10,311 bases of DNA from CANLDA01 sp964021645 (GCA_964021645.1 CAXIAD010000087.1:1-10311), one strand, 5' to 3'; numbered from the stretch's first letter, positions 1 to 6,529 are shown. A program made the numbers and translations. The notes: generated by a model not told the origin, from the sequence alone.

Positions 1-46
1 CAGCACCGTTTTCGTCTTTGCGGAAGTTTTTGAAAAATTTGATCAT
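1..46 (-). CDS. Flp-type pilin-like small protein, N-terminal fragment
   Basis: Only the first 15 codons are in the window, reading MIKFFKNFRKDENGA. The start ATG (46-44) is preceded by a strong Shine-Dalgarno sequence, GGAGGG at 60-55, with 8 bases between. A short basic stretch with paired Phe, followed by an R-K-D/E-E-x-G-A junction, is what I know from the leader of small Flp/Fap pilin-like proteins of Rhodobacteraceae. These are secreted pilin subunits with one hydrophobic helix right after this region. The helix itself lies outside the window, so the family call rests on the leader alone. The gene is divergent from the lytic transglycosylase at 401. It could be another short exported protein with a similar leader. 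Confidence 0.65.
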   Translation of the reverse strand, partial: MIKFFKNFRKDENGA

Positions 47-400
47 GGTTTTGTCCCTCCAAAGGATCATATTAAGTCAGTGTCTCACCTTACCGGGTCT
101 CTCTGGGCCGCTGTCTCATTGGCCCTCCCGACTTGGTATGAACATATATAGCCCCCACAATGGGGCACGAATTGGGCAGGAATGGATCGATTTTGGTACT
201 ACGGAGTTTTTTATGGATATTTGTGGTTAGTTACTGAAAACAAAGGATAATTATATGAATAAAATGTTATATTTGTTGCGTTTTGTTTGTTTAGGGGAGT
301 TATTTCACCGTGAAAATCATGAAAATCGCCCTGTTTTCTGGAGTTCAGGCACGGATTCTGCGATGCTTTAACCAGATAATAATACGGGCAGAGTAGTTAG
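47..400. promoter_or_regulatory. Divergent intergenic region, AT-rich, 354 bases
   Basis: This gap separates the minus-strand pilin-like gene from the plus-strand transglycosylase and must hold the promoters of both. Visible elements are a hairpin-capable repeat, GCCCC at 151-155 and GGGGC at 162-166. Next to it, TATATA at 144-149 would serve as a minus-strand -10-like box. On the plus strand there is a partial sigma-54-like match (GG at 164-165, GC at 176-177, ten bases between). The stretch 180-300 is clearly AT-rich and contains a small ORF, listed separately. I could not fix a convincing -35/-10 pair in either direction. Confidence 0.5.
255..371 (+). CDS. Possible 38-residue small ORF
   Basis: An ATG at 255 opens a 38-codon frame ending in TAA at 369-371. 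It is preceded by AAAGGA (243-248), a reasonable ribosome binding site 6 bases away. The product starts MNKMLYLLRFVCLGELF, a short hydrophobic start with one Arg, then a polar tail with paired H-x-E-N elements and no second hydrophobic segment. I recognise no family. It lies 29 bases before the transglycosylase start on the same strand, so it could be a leader peptide, or simply a chance frame in AT-rich DNA. Conservation in relatives would decide. Confidence 0.22.
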   Translation: MNKMLYLLRFVCLGELFHRENHENRPVFWSSGTDSAML

Positions 401-1258
401 ATGGGTCGATTTGGGAGTCTTTGCGCGATTTTCCTGTTGGTACAGGGGGGCGGGGTGCTGGCGGATACACCCAAACCCTTTCCGGATTTCAAAGCAAAAC
501 GAATTAAGCCGCCCGTATCTGGGGCGCAAAAGCGGATCACCATTCAGGTTGATCCCCAGGCGCAGGCAGAGGCGCTGGGTCAAAGAGTTGATCAAAGTGG
601 CTGGCAAACCGAGGGATCGGTTCCCCAAGCTACATCTAGTGTGCAACCTCAGATCGAGCGCACAACTTCTTATCCGTGGTTTTGGGAGGCAGTTGCGTCA
701 GATATCGCCGGCGCCAGCCCGGCGCGGTTGTTCGATGCAATGCACATTCTAAAAGTCCCCCCCTCAGGAAAGGCAGCCCCAGAGTTTTCTATGCAGGGTA
801 TGACGGAAATCGTGGCTGCGCATGGCACCGACATTCTGATTGCCAGTATAGGGACGGATGTATCGCCTGCATTGATATTGGCGGTGATTGCTGTTGAATC
901 CTCGGGGCGTGTGGATGCTGTCAGCACAATGGGGGCGCAGGGGTTAATGCAACTGATGCCCGCTACGGTGGAGCGGTTTGGGGTTACGGATGCGCTAAAT
1001 GCGCCTGACAACATCAAAGGAGGCGTCGCGTTTCTTGATCACTTGATGAAAAGCTTTGAGCAAGATCCGGTGCTAGTCTTGGCAGGGTATAATGCGGGTG
1101 AGGGGGCTGTACGTGAACATGCCGGTGTGCCGCCCTATGCGGAAACCCGCGACTATGTACCCAAGGTACTGGCAGCTTATCGTCTCGCGCGCGCGATGTG
1201 CAAGACGCCGCCGCTATTGGTAAGCGACGGCTGTGTGTTTATTCCGCTGGGTCAATAG
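401..1258 (+). CDS. Secreted lytic transglycosylase (SLT domain)
   Basis: A 285-residue periplasmic enzyme predicted to cut the MurNAc-GlcNAc bond of peptidoglycan, leaving 1,6-anhydro ends. Residues 1-21 form a short signal peptide (Arg3, hydrophobic core, cleavage likely after VLA before DTPKP). Residues 22-140 are a Pro/Gln-rich, low-complexity stretch with no domain I recognise. The SLT fold covers about 143-265: the catalytic Glu is E166 in AVESSG, followed by GLMQLMPAT (181-189), GYNAGEGAV (229-237) and YVPKV (252-256), in the order expected for the soluble lytic transglycosylase family. ATG 401 is the first possible start because an in-frame TAG sits at 398-400; its ribosome site is weak. 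The gene is divergent from a pilin-like gene, so it may open the wall for an envelope-spanning machine (inference), or be a general wall-remodelling enzyme. It ends 16 bases from convergent sdaA. Confidence 0.9.
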   Translation: MGRFGSLCAIFLLVQGGGVLADTPKPFPDFKAKRIKPPVSGAQKRITIQVDPQAQAEALGQRVDQSGWQTEGSVPQATSSVQPQIERTTSYPWFWEAVASDIAGASPARLFDAMHILKVPPSGKAAPEFSMQGMTEIVAAHGTDILIASIGTDVSPALILAVIAVESSGRVDAVSTMGAQGLMQLMPATVERFGVTDALNAPDNIKGGVAFLDHLMKSFEQDPVLVLAGYNAGEGAVREHAGVPPYAETRDYVPKVLAAYRLARAMCKTPPLLVSDGCVFIPLGQ

Positions 1259-1272
1259 AAGCAGACTTAATA

Positions 1273-1296
1273 GGTCAACAGTTGGGGACATTGACC
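1273..1296. repeat. Short dyad at the convergent junction
   Basis: GGTCAA (1273-1278) and TTGACC (1291-1296) are perfect inverted copies with 12 bases between. They sit over the sdaA stop codon, 15 bases after the transglycosylase stop. The position between two convergent genes suggests a two-way transcription end, but the stem is only 6 pairs and no T-run follows on either strand, so a standard intrinsic terminator is doubtful. Confidence 0.2.
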
Positions 1297-2648
1297 GCAA
1301 GGCCACCCAATGAGGTCTCTTTATACTTCTCATGCATATCAAGCCCGGTTTGGCGCATGGTTTCGATGACCGCATCCAGTGGGACCAAGTGGGTGCCATC
1401 ACCCCGCAACGCAAGGCTGGCCGCTGAAATCGCCTTGATCGCACCCAATCCATTACGTTCGATACAAGGCACCTGAACCAACCCTTTGACTGGATCGCAT
1501 GTCATGCCTAGGTGATGCTCTAGCGCAATCTCGGCGGCATTTTCGATTTGCTCGGTGGTGCCACCCATTACGGCACAAAAGCCAGCGGCAGCCATGGCGG
1601 CGGCAGAACCGACCTCAGCCTGACAGCCTGCCTCGGCCCCGGAAATGGAGGCGTTGAATTTTACCAGACCGCCGATAGCGGCGGCGGTGAGCAGGAATTC
1701 TTCGATCCGCGAGGTGCTGGCACCGGGCACGTGATCTAGCCAATAGCGAATGACCGCTGGCAGCACGCCCGCAGCACCATTCGTTGGCGCGGTGACAACT
1801 TGTCCACCGGCGGCGTTCTCTTCGTTGACGGCCATGGCATAGGCACTCATCCAATCGTTGATTGTGTGGGGCGCTTTTTGATTCATGCCACGTTCGGCCT
1901 GTAGGGCGTCATGGATGCCACGGGCACGACGGCGCACATTCAGGCCCCCAGGCAAGATGCCATCAATATTCAGACCACGGTCGATGCAATCACTCATCAC
2001 CTGCCAAATACGTGCACTGCCTTTGGCTAGGTTTTCCGCGCCGCCGCGAGAGATTTCATTGTCACGTTTCATCTCGGCGATGGATTTGCCGGAACGCTCG
2101 GACATTTCCAACATTTCAAGCGCAGTATGGAAAGGGTAGGGCACCGCTGGACCAGAATCGGTGGTTTTCCCATCGGCCAGCTCGTCATCAGTCACGACAA
2201 AACCGCCGCCGACAGAGTAATAAGTCTGTTGCAGGATCACGTCGCCTTGGGAATCAGTGGCCATCAGGATCATGCCATTGGCGTGGCCGGGCAAGGCGGG
2301 GCCAAAATCAAACAGCAGGTCTTCTTTTGGATTGAATTTCAGCGGGGGCAGATCATCCGGGGTGACAAGATGCGTTTCGTGAATCGTGTCCAGTGCGGTC
2401 TGGGCCAGCTCTGCATCATAGGTATCGGGCGAAAACCCGGCAAGGCCGAGGATGGTCGCGCGGTCGGTTGCGTGGCCCACGCCGGTAAAGGCAAGGGAGC
2501 CGTGCAGGGAGCCTTTTAGGCCGTGAAACACAAACGGGCTGGCACGCATGAGATCAAGAAAGCGCGCGGCGGCGACCATTGGCCCCATCGTATGGGATGA
2601 AGAGGGGCCGATGCCGACCTTGAACATATCAAAAACAGAGAGAAACAT
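1275..2648 (-). CDS. sdaA: L-serine ammonia-lyase, iron-sulfur type
   Basis: A 457-residue single-chain enzyme converting L-serine to pyruvate and ammonia in the cytosol, linking serine breakdown to central carbon. The N-terminal SDH-beta domain begins at once (FDMFKVGIGPSSSHTMGPM, residues 6-24). The C-terminal alpha domain (about 190-455) contains TAPTNGAAGVLP (286-297) and the cluster cysteines C342 (AGCQAEVGSA), C384 (GMTCDP) and C395 (VPCIERN). The last residue is C457. In the Legionella enzyme of this class the C-terminal Cys folds back as the fourth cluster ligand in the resting state, and the match here is exact in position. The frame can be extended upstream to 2774, but that part overlaps the GST gene in another frame and lacks family sequence. 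I chose ATG 2648, which shares its A with the GST stop (TGATG), implying coupled translation. Confidence 0.95.
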   Translation of the reverse strand: MFLSVFDMFKVGIGPSSSHTMGPMVAAARFLDLMRASPFVFHGLKGSLHGSLAFTGVGHATDRATILGLAGFSPDTYDAELAQTALDTIHETHLVTPDDLPPLKFNPKEDLLFDFGPALPGHANGMILMATDSQGDVILQQTYYSVGGGFVVTDDELADGKTTDSGPAVPYPFHTALEMLEMSERSGKSIAEMKRDNEISRGGAENLAKGSARIWQVMSDCIDRGLNIDGILPGGLNVRRRARGIHDALQAERGMNQKAPHTINDWMSAYAMAVNEENAAGGQVVTAPTNGAAGVLPAVIRYWLDHVPGASTSRIEEFLLTAAAIGGLVKFNASISGAEAGCQAEVGSAAAMAAAGFCAVMGGTTEQIENAAEIALEHHLGMTCDPVKGLVQVPCIERNGLGAIKAISAASLALRGDGTHLVPLDAVIETMRQTGLDMHEKYKETSLGGLAVNVPNC

Positions 2649-3352
2649 CAGAGAGCAGACCCTTCTGGGGGATTGGGGAGGCGCGGGGAGGTGAATGGCG
2701 TGGGGCCGAGGCCTTCGGCAGTTTGGGCCGCTTTGACACTGTTGCGGGTTTCGATGCGCTGACAAAGGGCGCAAAGCGCTGGGAAGGCGGAAAGATCAAA
2801 CCATGCGGTGTCATTCACTGGATATAGTGCCATCCAGCGTATGGTTGTAATGACATAGATATCGAGAACAGAGATCGTTTCACCGTTGAACCACGCAGGT
2901 GATTGGGCCGCAACATCATCAAGCAAGCGCAGCGCGTGCAGGATATTACCCCGAGCGCCCTGCCGAAGTGCCTTTTGCGCATCGGGCGCATCGCCCACAT
3001 ATTGATCAGGATAAAACGACATGCGCAGATTTGTGTGCAGCGTGTTGGACGTGTAAAATAACCACTTGAGAAAAGGGGCACGGTCCGCGCTTAAAGGAGA
3101 AGGGGCCAATTTGGCTGCGCGATCTGCCAGCCACAACAGGATCGCGGCAGTTTCAAAAATCACACCATCGGGGGTTTCCAGCGCTGGGATTAGTCCCGCA
3201 GGATTGATTTGCAGATATTGCGGCGACTTTTGCGCCTGTGTCGCGCGATCAACCAGTGCCGTTTGATAGGGCAAGTCAAGCTCTTCGAGCGCCAGTCGCA
3301 CAATCAGCGAGGCGTTATCAGGGGCGTAGTGCAGGGTGAGGCGCGATTCCAT
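2648..3352 (-). CDS. Glutathione S-transferase-like protein
   Basis: A 234-residue cytosolic protein with the two-part GST layout. The thioredoxin-like N-terminal domain (about 4-80) has helix-1 residues N13/S15, where a catalytic Ser or Cys is expected in related classes. It also has NPAGLIPALE (50-59) with the cis-Pro at P56, and E67-T68 in place of the usual Glu-Ser pair that binds the gamma-glutamyl part of glutathione. The helical C-terminal domain (about 90-200) has the N-capping box S161-x-x-D164. The substrate cannot be told; relatives range from detoxifying enzymes to maleylacetoacetate-isomerase-like proteins. I chose ATG 3352 because the fold starts directly after it. A GTG at 3418 would add 22 residues without family character. 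The gene lies directly upstream of sdaA and overlaps it by one base, so the two are presumably co-expressed. Its own ribosome site is weak. Confidence 0.88.
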   Translation of the reverse strand: MESRLTLHYAPDNASLIVRLALEELDLPYQTALVDRATQAQKSPQYLQINPAGLIPALETPDGVIFETAAILLWLADRAAKLAPSPLSADRAPFLKWLFYTSNTLHTNLRMSFYPDQYVGDAPDAQKALRQGARGNILHALRLLDDVAAQSPAWFNGETISVLDIYVITTIRWMALYPVNDTAWFDLSAFPALCALCQRIETRNSVKAAQTAEGLGPTPFTSPRLPNPPEGSAL

Positions 3353-3420
3353 AGCAGGATTGTAGCGAAGGCGCGCGCTGGGTGGCAGCCTCAATGCGAC
3401 GTTTCCTATACGAAACACGC

Positions 3421-3441
3421 ATATTATTCATTCAATAATAT
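3421..3441. promoter_or_regulatory. 21-base AT-rich palindrome upstream of the GST-sdaA pair
   Basis: ATATTATT (3421-3428) and AATAATAT (3434-3441) are perfect inverted copies around CATTC. Within that core, A3430 and T3432 also pair, so only 3429/3433 break the symmetry. The centre lies about 80 bases upstream of the GST start. The symmetry and AT content fit an operator for a dimeric repressor or activator, and the arms also resemble a -10 element (TATTAT). The regulator is unknown and no regulator gene is in the window. Confidence 0.5.
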
Positions 3442-3449
3442 CAGGGTTG

Positions 3450-3500
3450 CACTGCCCACGGGTGGGGATACTGCACATCATCGCCCTGTCGTGGGCAGTG
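3450..3500. repeat. 11-base inverted repeat with 29-base loop
   Basis: CACTGCCCACG (3450-3460) and CGTGGGCAGTG (3490-3500) are perfect inverted copies. In RNA, G-U pairs at both ends (3449/3501 and 3461/3489) would lengthen the stem to 13 pairs. No T-run follows on either strand, so it does not look like a terminator. It lies directly upstream of the AT-rich palindrome. It could be a two-site operator or part of a structured transcript. Confidence 0.5.
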
Positions 3501-3546
3501 TGCTAAATCTAAAAGCAGCTTTGTTGGTAACTTCACCCCAGCGTCT

Positions 3547-3575
3547 TTGACATAAATCCAAAGCGGCCATGTCAA
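3547..3575. repeat. 7-base inverted repeat, TTGACAT and ATGTCAA
   Basis: TTGACAT (3547-3553) and ATGTCAA (3569-3575) are perfect inverted copies 15 bases apart. The second arm overlaps another small dyad (TCAAC 3572-3576, GTTGA 3579-3583). Each arm reads as a good -35 box in one direction, but I see no matching -10 box at normal spacing. The region lies just after the stop codon of the DUF4279-like gene. Confidence 0.25.
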
Positions 3576-3599
3576 CCAGTTGATGGCTTGAGACCGCCA

Positions 3600-4082
3600 T
3601 TAGTTCCAATCCCAATATGGCTTTCCGAGATCTTCGTGGCCGAAGTTATTATCGAAGTAGAAATCAAAATCTATCTGCAATCGGTAATATGCGGCGGTCG
3701 AAAAGTGTCCGGCTGATAATGTGAAAGGTTCCCGATTACCTTTGAAATGCCCAACGCATTGGATTAGTCCAAACATTTCATCCGGTATTTCACACACGGC
3801 AGACCGTATTACCTCCATTTTTGTCCACAACGCCTTAAGATGGCTATCCAATGGCATTCCAACTTTCAGGCCACTACTCATTTTCCAATTTGAGAAATCA
3901 TACTGAGTGCTAGGAACTCGTTCTCGAATATCACCGATACTCCAGGAACGATCTTCGCCCTCCACACCAAAGTGTTCGGCGATCTGAGCCAAAGGTTGTT
4001 TCGACGTTACCTTAAAGTAAGCATAACAGCCGTATTCTGACGAAGTTCTCATTGAATGGCTTCTCGCGTTGTTAGCGGGCAC
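3600..4082 (-). CDS. DUF4279-like hypothetical protein
   Basis: A 160-residue protein with no signal peptide or membrane segment. Residues 18-140 read like the DUF4279 family. There is a YAYFKV strand, then a helix before FGVEGEDRSWSIGD (the family's L-G-x-x-P-x-x-x-W-x-x-G-D region), then a W-x-x-x-S strand (NWKMSSGL, 65-72). A helix with LKALWTKM, a strand with GHFKG and a final acidic strand (LQIDFDFYF) follow. The molecular function is unknown; I recall members near polymorphic toxin loci as possible immunity proteins, but no toxin is visible here. GTG 4082 has a good ribosome site (AGGAG, 4092-4088, 5 bases away). ATG 4052 is an alternative just before the domain. The gene is about 47% GC by hand count, lower than most of its neighbours, and stands alone between GST and rpiA, suggesting an acquired accessory gene. 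Confidence 0.6.
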   Translation of the reverse strand: MPANNARSHSMRTSSEYGCYAYFKVTSKQPLAQIAEHFGVEGEDRSWSIGDIRERVPSTQYDFSNWKMSSGLKVGMPLDSHLKALWTKMEVIRSAVCEIPDEMFGLIQCVGHFKGNREPFTLSAGHFSTAAYYRLQIDFDFYFDNNFGHEDLGKPYWDWN

Positions 4083-4101
4083 CGTAGCTCCTATTACCTG
4101 T

Positions 4102-4145
4102 CAAGCAATGCTTGCGTTCAAAGTTTTTGTGGCCTTCGCGCAAGC
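4102..4145. repeat. Nested inverted repeats upstream of the DUF4279-like gene
   Basis: CAAGCA (4102-4107) and TGCTTG (4109-4114) form a 13-base palindrome around one base. GCTTGCG (4110-4116) also pairs with CGCAAGC (4139-4145) across 22 bases, so two alternative structures share one arm. The block lies 20 to 63 bases upstream of the minus-strand gene start and could be an operator or leader structure for it. No function can be assigned. Confidence 0.3.
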
Positions 4146-4210
4146 TACACAACTAACTTCGTTTGTTGAACATCAGATTGGTTTGAAGGGTGCTAGCAAC
4201 AAAAAAGTGT

Positions 4211-4244
4211 GATTTGCCTCCGAAAGCTGACGGGTCGGCAAATC
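4211..4244. repeat. 8-base inverted repeat between the DUF4279-like gene and rpiA
   Basis: GATTTGCC (4211-4218) and GGCAAATC (4237-4244) are perfect inverted copies with 18 bases between. Read on the minus strand, the stem is followed after four bases by a run of six T. That resembles a weak intrinsic terminator, although no minus-strand gene enters it. On the plus strand it lies about 70 bases before rpiA and could affect its leader. Confidence 0.3.
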
Positions 4245-4298
4245 TTTGCTCGCACCCCGCAGGCATCTTTCCTATAAGCCATGGCAAATCAGACAAAC

Positions 4299-4302
4299 GG
4301 AG
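4299..4302 (+). promoter_or_regulatory. Ribosome binding site that decides the rpiA start
   Basis: GGAG lies 8 bases before ATG 4311. The upstream in-frame ATG at 4281 has no such site at proper spacing, so 4311 is the better start. Confidence 0.6.
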
Positions 4303-4310
4303 TCGCTGCC

Positions 4311-5099
4311 ATGACCGGAGAACTGTCCCCCATTGATAAGGCTAAATTTGTCGCCGCCAAGCGCGCTGCTGATTATGTCGAGGATGGGATGCGTGTCGGT
4401 TTGGGCACTGGATCAACCGCGGCATGGTTGGTACGCTGTCTAGGAGAGATGGTGCGCGACGACGGTTTGCGAATTAAAGGCGTGCCAACATCGACACGTA
4501 CCGCGCAATTGGCGCGTGAAGTTGGGATCGAGGTTGTCAGTCTGGATGCCGCCAAATGGCTGGATGTGACCATTGATGGCGCGGATGAGTTTGATGGGGA
4601 TTTGAACCTTATCAAGGGCGGCGGCGGTGCCTTGTTGCAGGAAAAGATCGTGGCGACTGCGTCGGATCAGATGATCGTGATTGCGGACATCGGTAAAGAG
4701 GTGGAAACGCTGGGATCATTCCCCTTGCCTGTGGAGGTTATTCCATTTGGCTGGCAGACGACGCAGGCCTTGATCGAGGAAACGCTGGTTTCAATGGATG
4801 TGCTGGGACGCACCTCGACATTGCGGATGAACAGCGACAGGCCGTTTGTCACCGATGAGGGTAACCACATTCTGGATCTGCATCTAAACCGCATCGGCAA
4901 CCCACGCCAATTGGCGATGTTGCTGAATCAAATGCCGGGCGTGGTTGAAAACGGGCTATTCATAGATATCTGTGATGCAGTCGTGATCGGCTATGGCGAT
5001 GGCAAAGTCGAGGTACGCGACATTAATGCAGGCACAGTAGAAGAGAGCCGGTTGGATTTCGTCGAGACCGATAATCTTTTTACTGATCTTACTGACTAA
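4311..5099 (+). CDS. rpiA: Ribose-5-phosphate isomerase A
   Basis: A 262-residue cytosolic enzyme interconverting ribose 5-phosphate and ribulose 5-phosphate in the non-oxidative pentose phosphate pathway. Family motifs are in order: GLGTGST (30-36, phosphate binding), DGADE (89-93, with D89 and D92) and KGGGGALLQEK (102-112, with K102 and the catalytic base E111). These match E. coli D81, D84, K94 and E103 with a constant shift of eight residues, so the site is intact. Length is normal for alphaproteobacteria, with a C-terminal tail of about 20 residues beyond the VEVRDIN strand. An in-frame ATG at 4281 would add ten residues with no family character. The stop overlaps the ribosome site of gor, 9 bases away, so the two genes are almost surely one transcript. 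Confidence 0.96.
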   Translation: MTGELSPIDKAKFVAAKRAADYVEDGMRVGLGTGSTAAWLVRCLGEMVRDDGLRIKGVPTSTRTAQLAREVGIEVVSLDAAKWLDVTIDGADEFDGDLNLIKGGGGALLQEKIVATASDQMIVIADIGKEVETLGSFPLPVEVIPFGWQTTQALIEETLVSMDVLGRTSTLRMNSDRPFVTDEGNHILDLHLNRIGNPRQLAMLLNQMPGVVENGLFIDICDAVVIGYGDGKVEVRDINAGTVEESRLDFVETDNLFTDLTD

Positions 5100-5108
5100 G
5101 GGACTGTC

Positions 5109-6464
5109 ATGAAATTTGACTATGACTTGTTTGTCATCGGCGGTGGCTCCGGTGGAGTGCGGGCCGCGCGTGTTGCGGCACAAGAGGGTGTCAAAGTAGC
5201 ACTCGCAGAAGAGGACCGTTACGGCGGCACCTGTGTCATTCGTGGCTGCGTGCCCAAAAAGCTGATGGTTTTTGCCAGTGAATATGCTGGTATGGTCGAG
5301 GACGCGCAGGCCTATGGCTGGGACGTGAAACCGGGCAACTTTGACTGGAACGTATTTCGCGGCAAGCTTTATGCAGAGCTGGATCGTCTGGAAACGGTGT
5401 ATCGCGGTATTCTTAAGAACAACGGCGTTGAGACGTTTGATCAGCGCGCCAAGGTGGCGGATGCCCATACGGTTGAATTGGCTGACGGATCATTGAAGAC
5501 CGCAAAGCACATTTTGCTGGCCAGCGGCGGTCGCCCGATTAAACCCGACATGCCCGGTGCAGAGTTTGCGATCACCTCAAACGAGATTTTTCATCTAGAA
5601 ACATTGCCTAAAACCATGTTGATCGTTGGTGGCGGATATATCGCTAGTGAATTTGCGGGCATCATGAACGGGCTAGGCGTTGCGACGACGCAGTTTTATC
5701 GTGGCGAGCAGATTTTGCGCGGATTTGACAATGAGGCCCGCACGTTTGTTGCTGAGGAAATGATTGCACGGGGCGTTGATTTGCGTCTGGGCACCAACGC
5801 AGTTGAACTGCGCAAAGAGGGCGAGCAAGTTCGCGTGATTGATACGGATGGTGTTGAAACGCTGTTTGATCAGGTCATGTTTGCCACAGGGCGCACGCCA
5901 AATGCGGGTGATCTGGGTCTTGAGGCGCTGGGCGTTGTTCGTGGCCACAAAGGCGAGGTCATGGTGGATGAGTATAGCCAAACGGCCGTGCCCTCTATCT
6001 ATGCCGTTGGCGATGTGACGGATCGGGTTAACCTAACACCGGTTGCTATTCGCGAGGGGATGGCCTTTGTAGAGACCGTGTTCAAAGGCAACCCTACCAA
6101 ACCTGATCACGAGTTGATCCCGACGGCGATCTTTACGCAGCCGGAAATGGGCACGGTTGGGCTTGGTGAAGAAGAAGCGCGCGCACAAGAACCGATTGAG
6201 GTTTATGCAACTTCGTTTAAACCGATGCAGCAAAGCTTTGCCGGGCGCAGTGAAAGGGTGATGATGAAATTGATCGTCAGCCAAGCCACACGCAAAGTGC
6301 TAGGCTGCCACATCGTGGCACCGGGCGCTGGTGAAATGATCCAACTGGCCGGCATTGCCGTCAAGATGGGCGCGACGAAAGAAGACTTTGACCGGACAGT
6401 GGCGGTGCATCCGACCATGTCCGAAGAAATCGTAACTATGAAGACGCCCGTACGCACGGGTTGA
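5109..6464 (+). CDS. gor: Glutathione-disulfide reductase
   Basis: A 451-residue flavoprotein that reduces glutathione disulfide with NADPH in the cytosol. The N-terminal FAD site is GGGSGG (11-16). The redox-active disulfide is C42-C47 in GGTCVIRGCVPKK. The pyridine-nucleotide site is GGGYIASEF (174-182), with R198 and R204 where NADPH-specific enzymes carry arginines. The second FAD motif is YAVGD (298-302). The C-terminal dimer domain supplies the active-site pair H434 and E439 in HPTMSEE. All catalytic elements are present and the length is usual. The ribosome site AAGGGA (5098-5103) overlaps the rpiA stop. A glutathione S-transferase-like gene lies nearby on the other strand, so two glutathione-related genes occur within 4 kb, but in separate transcription units. 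Confidence 0.96.
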   Translation: MKFDYDLFVIGGGSGGVRAARVAAQEGVKVALAEEDRYGGTCVIRGCVPKKLMVFASEYAGMVEDAQAYGWDVKPGNFDWNVFRGKLYAELDRLETVYRGILKNNGVETFDQRAKVADAHTVELADGSLKTAKHILLASGGRPIKPDMPGAEFAITSNEIFHLETLPKTMLIVGGGYIASEFAGIMNGLGVATTQFYRGEQILRGFDNEARTFVAEEMIARGVDLRLGTNAVELRKEGEQVRVIDTDGVETLFDQVMFATGRTPNAGDLGLEALGVVRGHKGEVMVDEYSQTAVPSIYAVGDVTDRVNLTPVAIREGMAFVETVFKGNPTKPDHELIPTAIFTQPEMGTVGLGEEEARAQEPIEVYATSFKPMQQSFAGRSERVMMKLIVSQATRKVLGCHIVAPGAGEMIQLAGIAVKMGATKEDFDRTVAVHPTMSEEIVTMKTPVRTG

Positions 6465-6477
6465 TTTTCGTCATGTG

Positions 6478-6496
6478 CCCCCCAAAGTTAAGGGGG
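6478..6496 (+). promoter_or_regulatory. C-tract/G-tract hairpin in front of hflK
   Basis: A run of six C (6478-6483) can pair with a run of five G (6492-6496) across an eight-base AT-rich loop. The G-run is also a perfect Shine-Dalgarno sequence for an in-frame ATG at 6503. The hairpin would hide it, which argues for ATG 6530 as the working start, or for translation controlled by the hairpin. Confidence 0.35.
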
Positions 6497-6529
6497 TGCG
6501 TGATGTATTTGGAAAGGGACAGACCTTCG

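Noticed and set aside
18..230. 70-codon plus-strand frame across the left edge and gap
   Set aside because: It starts inside the pilin-like gene on the opposite strand, has no ribosome site and no family character.
2649..2774. N-terminal extension of sdaA to 2774
   Set aside because: The extra 42 residues are low-complexity Pro/Arg/Gln, overlap the GST gene in another frame, and the SDH-beta domain begins right at the 2648 start.
3443..3510. Riboswitch or intrinsic terminator at the 11-base inverted repeat
   Set aside because: There is no T-run on either strand and I could not match any known riboswitch core; it is kept only as a repeat.
4060..4160. Integron attC-like look (CTAACAACGCG on the minus strand, ACAACTAAC on the plus strand) around the DUF4279-like gene
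   Set aside because: No heptamer fits the RYYYAAC and GTTRRRY core sites with the right partner, and nothing similar follows the stop codon at 3600. No integrase is present.
4281..4310. ATG 4281 as the rpiA start
   Set aside because: It has no ribosome site at normal spacing, and the ten extra residues do not look like the family; GGAG before 4311 is well placed.
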